A DNA stretch of 64,000 bases from positions 1-64,000 of the forward strand of contig JBBQGM010000008.1 of NCBI GenBank assembly GCA_038322995.1, read 5' to 3'. The notes under the pieces are model-generated. The model searched no databases. It was not told where the DNA came from and saw only the letters and a list, made by a program, of their open reading frames with translations. The DNA comes from QHXQ01 sp038322995 (GTDB lineage Bacteria > Acidobacteriota > Blastocatellia > Pyrinomonadales > Pyrinomonadaceae). This document shows positions 1-8,578 of the stretch, one piece after another. Positions within the stretch are counted from its first letter, which is position 1, and each line of letters begins with the position of its first letter. The position numbers were made by a program, and so were the translations under genes.

Positions 1-228
1 GCCATCAACCGACAGCAAATAAATCTGCGTGCGACTCCGATTCGCCGCCTTGTCCGGTACGGCCACGCTGTACGCGACCCACTTGCCATCCGGCGACAAC
101 TGCGGATCGCCCACGCGTCGCACCTGCAACAGATCATCCACCGTCAACGCGCGCCGCGCCGGCTGCGCCGTCGCCACACACGCGAGCGCCAGCGCACAGA
201 TGATCGCCTGAAAAATCAAACGCTTCAT
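1..228 (-). CDS. S9-type (prolyl oligopeptidase-like) peptidase, N-terminal part only
   Basis: The first 76 codons of a minus-strand gene run off the left edge of the window. The start is ATG at 228, preceded by a strong GAGGAGAAGG Shine-Dalgarno. Residues 1-21 form a lipophilic signal peptide ending near ATAQ. The mature part reads ALTVDDLLQVRRVGDPQLSP, then DGKWVAYSV. This is the usual opening of acidobacterial secreted S9 peptidases, where a WD40-like beta-propeller (the SPDG-W repeat) precedes an alpha/beta-hydrolase domain. The catalytic domain lies outside the window, so activity cannot be judged. A TolB-like propeller protein without peptidase activity is the main alternative. Confidence 0.7.
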   Translation of the reverse strand, partial: MKRLIFQAIICALALACVATAQPARRALTVDDLLQVRRVGDPQLSPDGKWVAYSVAVPDKAANRSRTQIYLLSVDG

Positions 229-695
229 ATCCTTCTCCTCATACCACGTCTAAAGCGAAACTTATGAGCTTGGGACACAACCCGGACATGAGCCACGAAC
301 CCACACGAACAAACACGAAGAAGCGCTAGAGACTTTCGTGTTTTGTTTCGTGTGGTGCGCGTGGCTCATCTGTTTGCTTCTGTCCCAAGCTCAGCAGGAC
401 TGATTTAGACTATTTGTTCACTGGGGTTCACGCAGAAATTTAGCATAGAAGCTCGCCGCACCCCTACCGCCGCGGCGCGGCCCAGACGTGCCCGGCCCTC
501 ATCGCGCACGCGCGCCACCCTCTGCCTTAGCGACCGATAAATTTGCGCGGTGAGGGGCGCGTGTGACCGGCGGGAAGTTTAACTTGACGGCGCAGAAGCG
601 CGGCTCGCATAATCGGGGCGAAAGCTGCCCCCCCAAAGTTTTGCCCCCCGGTTATTATCCTCAAAGTTGAAACTGCGGAATGCACGGAGAAGTGT
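229..695. other. Intergenic region between divergent genes
   Basis: This spacer separates the minus-strand peptidase from the plus-strand sugar-dehydrogenase-like gene, so it should hold both promoters. The only clear structure is the long imperfect palindrome at 265-393. A stretch near 630-670 is locally AT-rich (ttattatcctcaaag) just upstream of the 696 start. I see no small gene with a convincing ribosome binding site. Confidence 0.6.
265..393. repeat. Long imperfect palindrome (spacer hairpin)
   Basis: The outer arms tgagcttgggaca (265-277) and tgtcccaagctca (381-393) are perfect complements. Inside them atgagccac (288-296) pairs with gtggctcat (361-369), and the CACGAA-rich stretch 301-320 pairs imperfectly with 333-355. 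The sequence is built of repeated short words (cacgaa/ttcgtg). It belongs to the same style of spacer palindrome seen at 26688, 37648, 39145, 43957 and 44407. It could act as a bidirectional terminator or be a non-autonomous repeat; no transposase-like ends or target duplication are obvious. Confidence 0.6.
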
Positions 696-3600
696 ATGCA
701 GTTGGCTTCATCTGACGGCGCGTGTGCGTGCGCGTGTGTGTGGCGGCGGTCTGTGTTGGTGTGCGCGTCATTGGTGCTGGCTGCGGTGGCGGCGGGCGCG
801 GCGACGTTGCCGGCTGGCTTTACGGAGACGCAGATCACGGGCTTGAGTAGTCCGACGGCGATGGCATTTGCGCCGGACGGAAGGCTGTTCGTGTGTCAGC
901 AGGGCGGGTCGTTGCGTGTGATCAAAAACGGCGCGTTGCTGGCGACGCCATTCCTGACGGTGACCGTCAGTTCGTCGGGCGAGCGCGGCTTGCTAGGGCT
1001 AGCGTTCGATCCGAACTTTGCGACGAACAATTTTCTCTACGTCTATTACACGGCGACGACGCCTGCGATTCACAATCGCGTCAGTCGCTTTATGGCGAAC
1101 GGCGATGTGGTCGTCGCGGGCAGCGAGACGGTGCTGCTCGATCTCAACAACTTGAGCGGCGCGACGAATCATAACGGCGGCGCGATGCACTTCGGGCCGG
1201 ACGGCAAGCTTTACATCGCCGTCGGTGAGAATGCCAATTCGGCCAACTCACAATCGTTCGGGAACTTGCTCGGCAAGATGCTGCGCATCAACACTGACCC
1301 GGCGAACTTGATCCCGACCGACAATCCTTACTTCAACGATGCGAACGTCACGGGCAACAACAAAGTGATCTGGGCGTTGGGTTTACGCAACCCCTACACG
1401 TTCGCGTTCCAACCGGGCACGGGGCGCATCCTGATCAATGACGTGGGCCAGAACACCTACGAAGAGATCAACGAGGGCGTCGCGCATTCCAACTACGGCT
1501 GGCCCATCTGCGAGGGCTTAGTCTGCGGCGGCACTGCGCCCACGGACTATCGCGCGCCCATTTACGTCTACGCCCACACTACCGGCACGCCGACCGGCTG
1601 CGCCATCACCGGCGGCACGTTCTATAACCCGCCGACCGTGCAGTTCCCTTCTACTTACGTCGGGCAATACTTCTTCGCCGACTACTGCGGCAACTTTATC
1701 CGCTACATCAATCCGACCACCGCGCCGCCGATTCCTGCTTCGACGGGTTTTGCCACCGGCATCTCCGGGCCGGTTGACCTGCAAGTCGCCAGCGACGGCA
1801 GTTTGTGGTATCTCGCGATTAACACGGGTAGCGTCGGACGCATACAGTATCCGGCGGGACAAGTGCCGCCGACCATCGCGCAGCCGCCGCAGAGCCAGAC
1901 CATCGCGGCCGGTCAGCCAGTCACGTTCACCGTCGGCGCGAACGGCACGCCGCCGTTCAGCTATCAATGGCAGCGCAACACGGTGAACATCGCCGGCGCG
2001 AACGCGGCAAGCTACACGATCCCGGCGGTGGCGGCCGGCGACAACGGCGCGCAGTTCCGCTGCGTCGTCACGAACGCCTTCGGCAACGCGACCTCGAACA
2101 GCGCGACGCTGACCGTCACGAGCAACACGCCGCCTTCGCCGGTCATCAACGCGCCCGTCGCCGGCACGCTCTATAACGCGGGCGACACTATCAACTATTC
2201 CGGCTCAGCCACAGACACCGAAGACGGCCCGCTGCCCGCAGCCGCCTTCACCTGGTCGGTCGTCTTTCATCACGACACACACACGCACCCGTTCCTGCCG
2301 CCGACGAGCGGCGCGACCTCCGGCTCGTTCGTCATTCCCACCTTGGGCGAGACTGCCGCGAACGTGTGGTATCGCATCCATCTCGTCGTGACCGATTCCG
2401 GCGGGCTAGCCACGGAAATCACGCGCGACATTTTCCCACGCACTGCGACGCTCACCTTTGCGACCAATCCGGCGGGCTTGAGCATCACGCTCGACGGCCA
2501 GTCGCACACGGACGGTTACGCGGAACTGAACGTCGTCAACATCCAGCGCACGCTCGGCGTCGTGCCGCAGCAGACCTTGAACGGCGTGACTTATAACTTC
2601 CTCTCCTGGTCGGACGGCGGCGCGGCCACGCACAACGTCAACGTGCCCGCGAGCAACACGACCTACACGGCCAACTTCGCCCGCGCCGCCAACGTCGGCG
2701 ACCTGATCATCAGCGAGTTCCGCAACTTCGGCCCCGACCCGCAAGGCCCCGACCCAAGTCTGACCGGCGCGAAGGATGACTTCGTCGAGTTGTACAACAA
2801 CACGAACGCGGCCATCACCGTCTCGACGGCGGCCGGCTCGGCCGGCTGGGCGCTCGTCTCTGCCAACGGCACCACGCTGTTCGTGATCCCGAATGGCACG
2901 ACGATCCCTGCGCACGGCCATTACCTCGCGGCCAACCCGGCCGAGTACAGCCTCGGCGCTTACGCGACCCCGGACATCAATTTCAGCGCCGATCTCACAC
3001 AAGGCATCGCGCTCTTCAACACGGCCAACGCCGCTAACTTCAATCTCGCCAATCGGCTCGACGCCGCCGGCTTCAGCAACGACACAGGCGTCCTCGCCAG
3101 CCTAACGCACGAAGGCACGGCCATCTCGGCGCAGACAGGGCAGCCCGTCACCAATGAGGAGTTCAGCTATGTGCGCAAGTTGGCCACCGGCACGGCGCAA
3201 GACACGGACGACAACGCCAACGACTTTGTGCGCGTCTGCACCTGCATCGAGTTTGCGGGGCAAACCCAAGGCGTTCTCGGCACACCGGGGCCGGAGAATC
3301 TAGCCAGTCCGATCCAGCGCAACGCCCAACTCAAAGCATCGCTCATTGAGCCGCAGCAACCCTCCACCACGCCGCCCAACCGCGTGCGCGATACGACGAC
3401 GAACGGTTGCGGCGGGCCGAACTGCGCGCTCGGCACGCTCGACATCCGTCGCCGCTTCAAAAACAGCACCGGGCTACCCGTCACCGCCCTGCGCTTCCGC
3501 GTCGTGGACATCACGACCTTGAACACGCCGAACCCCGGCGGCACGCAGGCCGACCTGCGCCTGCTCACGTCCGGCAATCTGTCGCTTAACACGAGCCTCG

Positions 3601-3866
3601 GCAACCTGACCGTCAAAGGCACACTGGTCGAACAACCGCTAGCCCAAGCGGGCGGCGGCTTAAACACGAGCGCGCTAGTCAACCTCGGCGGGCAACTCGC
3701 GCCCGGCGCAACCATCGACATCCGCCTCCTGCTCGGCGTACAGACGGGCGGCAACTTCCGCTTCCTCGTCAACGTCGAAGCAGTGACGGCGGCGTCCGGC
3801 CTCGGCAAAGGTAGCCGCGCCGCCAGCGCCCGTTGCGCCGATTGCAAACCAGCGGGCAACCTGTAA
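696..3866 (+). CDS. Secreted PQQ-dependent sugar dehydrogenase-like propeller with Ig-like and lamin-tail-like modules
   Basis: This 1056-residue protein starts at ATG 696 behind ACGGAGAAG. Residues 1-36 are a signal peptide. Residues about 40-385 match the soluble glucose dehydrogenase / HIPL beta-propeller (SPTAMAFAPDGRLFV, GLLGLAFDPNFATN, NHNGGAMHFGPDGKLYIAVG, ALGLRNPYTFAFQPGTG, NYGWPICEG). An Ig-like domain follows at about 390-475, then a PKD/cadherin-like segment (NAGDTINYSGSATD), a repeat of the LSITLDGQ type, and a lamin-tail-like domain at about 680-830 (DLIISEFRNFGPD, DDFVELYNNT). The C-terminal 200 residues are unassigned. The family oxidises sugars with PQQ and Ca2+. The added modules suggest a cell-surface or extracellular role. 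Substrate is unknown. Confidence 0.85.
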   Translation: MQLASSDGACACACVWRRSVLVCASLVLAAVAAGAATLPAGFTETQITGLSSPTAMAFAPDGRLFVCQQGGSLRVIKNGALLATPFLTVTVSSSGERGLLGLAFDPNFATNNFLYVYYTATTPAIHNRVSRFMANGDVVVAGSETVLLDLNNLSGATNHNGGAMHFGPDGKLYIAVGENANSANSQSFGNLLGKMLRINTDPANLIPTDNPYFNDANVTGNNKVIWALGLRNPYTFAFQPGTGRILINDVGQNTYEEINEGVAHSNYGWPICEGLVCGGTAPTDYRAPIYVYAHTTGTPTGCAITGGTFYNPPTVQFPSTYVGQYFFADYCGNFIRYINPTTAPPIPASTGFATGISGPVDLQVASDGSLWYLAINTGSVGRIQYPAGQVPPTIAQPPQSQTIAAGQPVTFTVGANGTPPFSYQWQRNTVNIAGANAASYTIPAVAAGDNGAQFRCVVTNAFGNATSNSATLTVTSNTPPSPVINAPVAGTLYNAGDTINYSGSATDTEDGPLPAAAFTWSVVFHHDTHTHPFLPPTSGATSGSFVIPTLGETAANVWYRIHLVVTDSGGLATEITRDIFPRTATLTFATNPAGLSITLDGQSHTDGYAELNVVNIQRTLGVVPQQTLNGVTYNFLSWSDGGAATHNVNVPASNTTYTANFARAANVGDLIISEFRNFGPDPQGPDPSLTGAKDDFVELYNNTNAAITVSTAAGSAGWALVSANGTTLFVIPNGTTIPAHGHYLAANPAEYSLGAYATPDINFSADLTQGIALFNTANAANFNLANRLDAAGFSNDTGVLASLTHEGTAISAQTGQPVTNEEFSYVRKLATGTAQDTDDNANDFVRVCTCIEFAGQTQGVLGTPGPENLASPIQRNAQLKASLIEPQQPSTTPPNRVRDTTTNGCGGPNCALGTLDIRRRFKNSTGLPVTALRFRVVDITTLNTPNPGGTQADLRLLTSGNLSLNTSLGNLTVKGTLVEQPLAQAGGGLNTSALVNLGGQLAPGATIDIRLLLGVQTGGNFRFLVNVEAVTAASGLGKGSRAASARCADCKPAGNL

Positions 3867-4453
3867 CGCGCGCAACCAGCGCGCGTGCAGGCTGCCCCTG
3901 CACAACTCGAACGTGGGCCACGGACTGGCTGAGCTTGAATCTATAGCGACTTGCAATTTAAGTGTAACCGCCTGTCAGACCCGCCTGCGGCAGCGGGCGG
4001 CTGGTTACGCGGGCTGGGCCGCTTGCGGCAGTGGGCGGGCCTGACTTAATTTGCCGGCCCGGTTACAGCAATCGTAAATCGCTATAGCTTACACTTCACG
4101 GAAATCTATAGCGGGGTCTGGCGGTGACAGCCCCATAGCTTCCAGCACCGGCTTTTGCCGGGCCGAACCGACCGTGAGCTGTTTTAATGAATTGTGATTT
4201 TGCCAGTTTGCGCAGACGGAGAATCCCCAAAACACCAGTTTCGTTCTGCCCTTAGCTGCTGGCAGTTTGCGTAGCACGCTCGGCAACACCGCCTGCCGCA
4301 TGCGGACAGGTCATAGTTGCGAGACCACATCCACCCACTTGCGGCAGGCAGTGTTGACAGGAATCGCCTGCAAGCGCAACTCACTACACATGTCGCTTAC
4401 GACGCTTCTCAAGACCCAATTCTATAACAACAACCCACTTCAGAGCGGCAGCT
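3867..4453. other. Intergenic region with palindromic repeat element
   Basis: This 587-base spacer lies between convergent genes. It holds the 147-bp palindrome-ended element at 3941-4087. A second partial inverted repeat pairs caacaccgcctgccgcatg (about 4287) with cttgcggcaggcagtgttg (about 4337). Short open frames across it have no family resemblance and no ribosome binding sites, so I call no gene. Confidence 0.5.
3941..4087. mobile_element. MITE-like element with CTATAGCGA termini
   Basis: The ends are perfect inverted repeats CTATAGCGA (3941-3949) and TCGCTATAG (4079-4087). The homology extends inward imperfectly: the left arm runs to tgtaacc and the right arm starts at ggttaca. The interior is GC-rich with no coding potential, and 147 bp is typical of non-autonomous elements. 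No second copy is recognised in the window and no clear target-site duplication is visible, so mobility is inferred only from architecture. Confidence 0.45.
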
Positions 4454-5191
4454 TTAACCTTGCGCAGTGGGCCGGATAACTATCTCGTTCACATCAATAT
4501 CAGCCGGCTGCTCGATGGCGAACGCAATCGCGCGGGCAATCGCCTCCGGCGGCATCGCGAACTTGTCTCGGGCGGCGGCGAGTTGGGCTTTCACCTCCGG
4601 ATTTGTCACACCTTCCGCGAAGTTCGTATGGACGAAACCGGGCGAAATGATCGTCACGCGCAACTTATCGCCGGCCTCTTGGCGCAACCCCTCGGAGATA
4701 GCGCGCACGGCGAACTTCGTGCCGGAATAAACCGACTGGTTCGCGACAGTCTTATGTCCTGCCGTGGAAGCGATATTAACGAAATGACCGAACCCCTGCT
4801 GGCGGAAGACAGGCAGCGCGGCGGCGATGCCGTACAGCACACCTTTGCTGTTGATGTCGATCATCTCCTCCCAATCCGCGACGCGCAGGTCGTCGAGGGG
4901 AGAAACTGGCATGATGCCGGCATTGTTGACAAGCACGTCGAGCTTGCCGTACCGCTCGCATGCCAACTTGACGAGGTTGGAAACCTCGTCGCGCCGTTTT
5001 ACGTCTGCGCGTGCATAGGCTGCCTCACCACCCGCTTTCGCGATACGGCCAGCGAGGGCCTCAAGGCGCTCCGCGCCGCGTGCGCCGAGGACGACTTTTG
5101 CCCTGCGCGCAGCGAGCAGGAGCGCCGTCGCCGCGCCGATCCCACTGCTTGCGCCCGTGATGACGACGACTTTGCCTTCGGTTCCTGACAT
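4454..5191 (-). CDS. SDR-family short-chain dehydrogenase/reductase
   Basis: This 245-residue protein is a classical short-chain dehydrogenase. It has the Rossmann glycine motif TGASSGIG at 13-20, NNAG in strand 4, the catalytic Ser in NIASTAGH, and the active-site YSGTK. The C-terminus ends soon after strand 7 as in the family. It should catalyse an NAD(P)H-dependent carbonyl or alcohol conversion on an unknown substrate. ATG 5191 follows GGAAAGGAAGC. It stands alone, with tRNA-Arg upstream on the same strand and convergent to the upstream dehydrogenase-like gene. Family-level assignment is secure; function is not. Confidence 0.9.
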   Translation of the reverse strand: MSGTEGKVVVITGASSGIGAATALLLAARRAKVVLGARGAERLEALAGRIAKAGGEAAYARADVKRRDEVSNLVKLACERYGKLDVLVNNAGIMPVSPLDDLRVADWEEMIDINSKGVLYGIAAALPVFRQQGFGHFVNIASTAGHKTVANQSVYSGTKFAVRAISEGLRQEAGDKLRVTIISPGFVHTNFAEGVTNPEVKAQLAAARDKFAMPPEAIARAIAFAIEQPADIDVNEIVIRPTAQG

Positions 5192-5391
5192 AAAAGCTTC
5201 CTTTCCAATTTCTGCGGGCAGTGCAGGGCATACGCAAACGGGCGACCTTGCTGGCAGCGCGCAGCGGCAAGGTTAGTTCAGCAATACAACGAAGAATCAC
5301 ATTGAAACGGGCTAGGTGAGTGCTTCAATGAATGCACTGCCTAGCCTTTATTGTGATGCGATATTGTGTGTGAATGTATGTGCGAATCAAA

Positions 5392-5414
5392 ACGGGCGCG
5401 TAAGCCGCGCCCGT
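5392..5414 (-). terminator. Probable intrinsic terminator of tRNA-Arg
   Basis: On the minus strand a perfect 9-bp GC stem (ACGGGCGCG with CGCGCCCGT, loop of 5) lies 20 bases beyond the tRNA 3' end. It is followed by TTTTGATT, a short U tract. Position and polarity fit termination of the tRNA transcript. Confidence 0.65.
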
Positions 5415-5433
5415 AACTTATTGAGTTATTTGA

Positions 5434-5508
<75 letters not shown>

Positions 5509-5600
5509 TTGTGTGTGGAGCGAAAACTATAAGAGTTGGTTCGCGCGAGTGTCAAGCGACGACCTTACACCTAACTTTCAACTTCAAAATTCCACTCAAT

Positions 5601-5636
5601 AAGTAGATGAAAAAGTAGATGAAAAAGTAGATGAAT
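5601..5636 (+). repeat. Three 12-bp tandem repeats upstream of the integrase
   Basis: Three consecutive near-identical copies of AAGTAGATGAAA lie just before the integrase gene (5601-5612, 5613-5624, 5625-5636, the last ending AAT). Iterated short sites beside an integrase can be arm-type binding sites for the integrase or an excisionase, or simply slippage. No function can be shown from sequence alone. Confidence 0.6.
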
Positions 5637-5672
5637 CTACATGCGCCTTTTCACTATAGAAAGGGCATAGCA

Positions 5673-6851
5673 ATGGCACGGGAGCGTAATGGTTCAATCA
5701 TAGTGCGCGACAAAAAACTGTATGCGCGAGTGCAGTTTACGGATGAGAATGGGCGTAAACGCGATTTGTGGCGCAAGGCTGGTAGTCGGACACAGGCAAG
5801 GGAGCTAATCAAAAAACTCCTGCGCGAATTGGAAGACAGCGGGGCGCAGACGATTGATACTGCCCGCATCACATTTGGTCAGTTGGCGGATTATTACCTA
5901 GCAAATTTCCTCGTGGTAGCGCACTACGCAAACGGTATCAAGATTAGCGGCCTGCGCTCGCTAGACACTCCGAAAGGACAACTTAAAACGTTGCGGGCGC
6001 ATTTTGGCAAGAGGAAACTTCGTGATTTGACCTACGGTGATATTCGCTTATTCAAGGCAGCACGATTGCGGACACTGACCATTCGCGGCAAGCAACGCTG
6101 CATTGCCAGCGTAAATCGTGAACTTGCGTTATTGAGGCGAACATTGACTGTAGCCGTAAGACAACAATGGCTGCAACGAAATCCATTTGCATCGGGCGAA
6201 AGTCTGATTTCCTCAGCCGCAGAGGTTAAGCGGGAACGGTTCTTAGGTCGTGCGGAAGAAGAACAGCTTTTCGCGGCCATTGCCGCAGAGCCTAAGCGGG
6301 CACACCTGAAAGGGATTGTGCTACTTGCTTTAGACTGTGCGCTTCGTAGAGGGGAGATTACTTCTCTAGCATGGTCTGACGTTAGCCTAGAGAATAGAAC
6401 GATCACCATTAGGGCATACAATGCTAAGACCGCTAAATCACGAACAGTGGCAATGACGAACCGTGTCTTTGAACTGCTTTGCCAACTACGAACGCCTCTA
6501 AGTGATTCTGATTCGTTAATTTTCGGTGGGCTAAAAGACATGAAGCGTAGCTTTACTTCTGCATGCCGCAGGGCGGGCATCATTGACTTCCGGCTTCATG
6601 ATTGCAGAGCAACCGCGATAACGCGAATGCTAGGGGCGGGTCTGCCTGTAACCGAAGTAATGAGAATAAGCGGTCATACGACCCTTACGGCATTTACGAT
6701 TTATGCCCGTGCCGACTTGGACACAGCTTTCCGCGCGGCTGCGGCACTCGATGCCTTTCATGCCGTATCACAGGTTAGTAGCGGAAACACAGACACGATA
6801 GAGCTAGCCACTAATCGGGTTTCGTTGCTACAAGTTTTGCCCGTCTTCTGA
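5673..6851 (+). CDS. Tyrosine recombinase / integrase
   Basis: A 392-residue phage-type integrase, read from ATG 5673 behind GAAAGGGCAT. An in-frame ATG at 5631 is possible but would overlap the tandem repeats. An N-terminal arm-binding/SAM-like region (1-175) precedes the catalytic domain. All signature residues are present: R225 in ALRRGEI, K255 near AKTAKSR, H309 and R312 in HDCRATA, H335 in SGHTTL, and the nucleophile Y344 in FTIYARAD. It sits next to tRNA-Arg and in front of a decayed element, and is probably the integrase of that element. Its sequence is noticeably less GC-rich than its neighbours, consistent with transfer. It may still be active because the active site is intact. Confidence 0.92.
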   Translation: MARERNGSIIVRDKKLYARVQFTDENGRKRDLWRKAGSRTQARELIKKLLRELEDSGAQTIDTARITFGQLADYYLANFLVVAHYANGIKISGLRSLDTPKGQLKTLRAHFGKRKLRDLTYGDIRLFKAARLRTLTIRGKQRCIASVNRELALLRRTLTVAVRQQWLQRNPFASGESLISSAAEVKRERFLGRAEEEQLFAAIAAEPKRAHLKGIVLLALDCALRRGEITSLAWSDVSLENRTITIRAYNAKTAKSRTVAMTNRVFELLCQLRTPLSDSDSLIFGGLKDMKRSFTSACRRAGIIDFRLHDCRATAITRMLGAGLPVTEVMRISGHTTLTAFTIYARADLDTAFRAAAALDAFHAVSQVSSGNTDTIELATNRVSLLQVLPVF

Positions 6852-7357
6852 GCTAATCAAAAGGTGGGCTTTTTCTTTCCCTGAATATCACCACGTAAAC
6901 CCGCAATCTAAAACTTCCGGCCCATTGAAAAAAAATGCCGACAAACGATAAAGGCAAATCTTCTGCGCGTTCGCAAAACAGTAAGTCTCTACTTATGGAG
7001 CAGATGTAACGCAACGGGCCGAACAATTAGCTGCTTGCCGAAGGCAATAGCGATTAAGAACACCTCAGCTTAGGTTCAACTATATGCCGCGCACACCAAG
7101 ATTCGGATTTGAGTTAGCGAATTAACGGCTTTTCACGCACCTTTGAGTCAATCTTGAGTCGGTCTCTTGGTGTGTTCCTCATATAGCTAAGAAAAAGTTG
7201 CGCTGGGGTTTGGCACTCCCGCGCATGCGGTCTACTATCTGTGTGACTACGGTCATCAGCCACTTCTCCTTCGAAGTGCGTTTGGTCACACACATCTAAG
7301 CGGGAGTTGGCTGTTCTTGTCAAAAACTGTCCGAACTATTGCATAAGTCTTTTGTTC
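6852..7357. other. Relatively AT-rich non-coding stretch of the integrated element
   Basis: This 506-base interval follows the integrase. It is AT-richer than the genome average and has no open frame with family resemblance. Its far end is probably eroded 3' sequence of the serine-recombinase pseudogene. No att-site repeat of the tRNA was recognised here. Confidence 0.4.
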
Positions 7358-7851
7358 TCAACACGCGCGATTTTCTACTCTTGATTCGCATTGGTAGTAG
7401 AACCAGCGTCGTTGATGGCTCACGCCCGTAAATGCGCGCCCACAGATGCCGCAGCGCAGGAGACCCCACAGCAGATAGAGCCAGCGCGCGATGTACGCGG
7501 TGCGAGTTGCGACAGCACAGGCTCGCGGATGGCTTGAATGTCGCCGCCCAACTCCTGCTCAATCTGGCGCACGGCTAAATGGATCACGTAGGCATCGCGC
7601 CCGATGCGTTTGTGGTTGAGGCAGGCGACGCCGGCATACTGGCCCGTGCGCAGCAGGCCGAGTACGCGCTGCCCGCCCACTCGCTCGTGGAAGGGCATCA
7701 CGCCCGACACGCCATCATCCATCACCCACGCGGCGAGCGGCAGATTGACGAGCGCCGCAGGCCGCTCGACCTCGGCGATCTGCGTCTTGATCGTCTCGGC
7801 ATCTTTCTGCTCGTCGCTCGACGTGCGCGCGTATGGGATGAATGGTTTCAT
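7358..7851 (-). pseudogene. Serine recombinase (resolvase type), internally deleted and frameshifted
   Basis: The first frame (from ATG 7851) gives a resolvase N-terminus: MKPFIPYARTSSDEQKD, then DDGVSGVMPFHER, then CLNHKRIGRDAYV, containing the catalytic-serine context YARTSS and the R-rich strand. It then leaves frame around 7520. A second frame down to a stop at 7358 encodes the recombinase zinc ribbon (LLRCGICGRAFTG and WFYYQCESRVENRAC). Nearly the whole recombinase domain that normally separates these (over 100 residues) is missing. The gene is therefore deleted and frameshifted, and surely non-functional as a large serine recombinase. Confidence 0.8.
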
Positions 7852-7866
7852 AGGCGGCGGAACTTC

Positions 7867-8058
7867 TCACATCTCGCGGTCTGAATCAAGCTTCAGGTTG
7901 ACGATGATGGCTTCGATCTCGGCCGCGGGCAGACCTATGAAGAGTAACAGGGCGCGGGCCTGTCGCTCGTCGTCGGGCGCATACTCGGCCGCAAGTTCGA
8001 CCTGCGCGCCGCGCCTGCGGCGTGACTCTGGCTGAGTTGTGCGCGCACTATTCCTCAT
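7867..8058 (-). CDS. Small protein upstream of the recombinase remnant
   Basis: A 63-residue reading frame starts at ATG 8058, overlapping the stop of the upstream frame as TGATG, and ends 15 bases before the recombinase start. The C-terminal half (AAEYAPDDERQARALLLFIG, then LPAAEIEAIIVNL) looks like real helical protein. The N-terminus is Arg-rich. No family is recognised. The tight spacing suggests an operon with the recombinase before both decayed. Confidence 0.45.
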   Translation of the reverse strand: MRNSARTTQPESRRRRGAQVELAAEYAPDDERQARALLLFIGLPAAEIEAIIVNLKLDSDREM

Positions 8059-8328
8059 CACGCGACCGCGCGCGCCTCCGGGCATTGCCCTGCCTGTTGT
8101 GCCTGTGCCTTTGCCCGCTCGTAAGCCGCGACCGTCCGTTGCGTCAACCAGCTATAGCGCAACTCGAAGCGCACGCGATCCGCGCCTCGTTCGGCGAGCA
8201 GCGCGTCATACTAACTGTTTCGGCTGCGCCGCCGCGTCGGGGACGGTCTGACCGTCGGGCAAGCGCTCGTCGAGCGACTGCCGTTTCGCTCTGACCTGTC
8301 GTAAAAAGGCCGGCAAGGTAGCAGGCAT
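8058..8328 (-). pseudogene. Short gene interrupted by a frameshift
   Basis: ATG 8328 behind GAGGTGAAAATT opens a 40-codon frame (MPATLPAFLRQVRAKRQSLD through PKQLV, stop). In another frame coherent protein continues immediately: DALLAERGADRVRFELRYSW, then LTQRTVAAYERAKAQAQQAG. The interval is 271 bases, one more than a multiple of three, consistent with a single-base indel near 8206. Together it would encode about 89 residues. No family is recognised; it belongs to the integrated-element remnant. Confidence 0.45.
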
Positions 8329-8338
8329 AATTTTCACC

Positions 8339-8551
8339 TCAATTCCGGCAGTAAAAGTTCAACGCGCGCAAAGTGCGCGCAACTTCTTTGGTCCGGTGAC
8401 GCAAGGCATGATCGAGCAGGCGGGCGCTACTGTCCGGCGTGAGCGTGATAGCTAAGATCGCTTCTGTCTCCGCAATCAGATCGGCCGCGTCACGCGCAAG
8501 GTCATTGAGTATCCGTGCGCTCTCAGGCGGCAGTGTCATTTGCTTTGGCAT
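8339..8551 (-). CDS. Hypothetical 70-residue helical protein
   Basis: The frame from ATG 8551 encodes MPKQMTLPPESARILNDLAR followed by helical sequence (DAADLIAETEAILAITL) and ends FYCRN. Composition is normal for a soluble helical protein, and it lies in the same direction and spacing as the other small genes of the integrated element. There is no clear Shine-Dalgarno and no recognised family. Confidence 0.45.
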   Translation of the reverse strand: MPKQMTLPPESARILNDLARDAADLIAETEAILAITLTPDSSARLLDHALRHRTKEVARTLRALNFYCRN

Positions 8552-8578
8552 GTGCTCGCTTCTCGCTTCTCGCTCGGC

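Noticed and set aside
3899..3915. Partial match (gcacaactcgaacgtg) to the T-arm of tRNA-Arg as a possible att duplicate
   Set aside because: 15 of 16 bases match the tRNA T-loop region, but the segment ends at the GTTCGA-type consensus found in any tRNA-like sequence and does not extend to the 3' end. The integrase is also on the other side of the tRNA. Treated as chance.
5310..5346. Hairpin ggctaggtgagtgc / gcactgcctagcc between the SDR gene and tRNA-Arg
   Set aside because: It pairs with a bulge and is followed by TTTATT only on the plus strand, while both neighbours are minus-strand. It may be a remnant terminator but has no gene to end, so it is not called.
7114..7323. 69-codon open frame on the minus strand after the integrase
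   Set aside because: The protein is compositionally mixed, has no ribosome binding site and sits in a decayed region. No family resemblance was seen.
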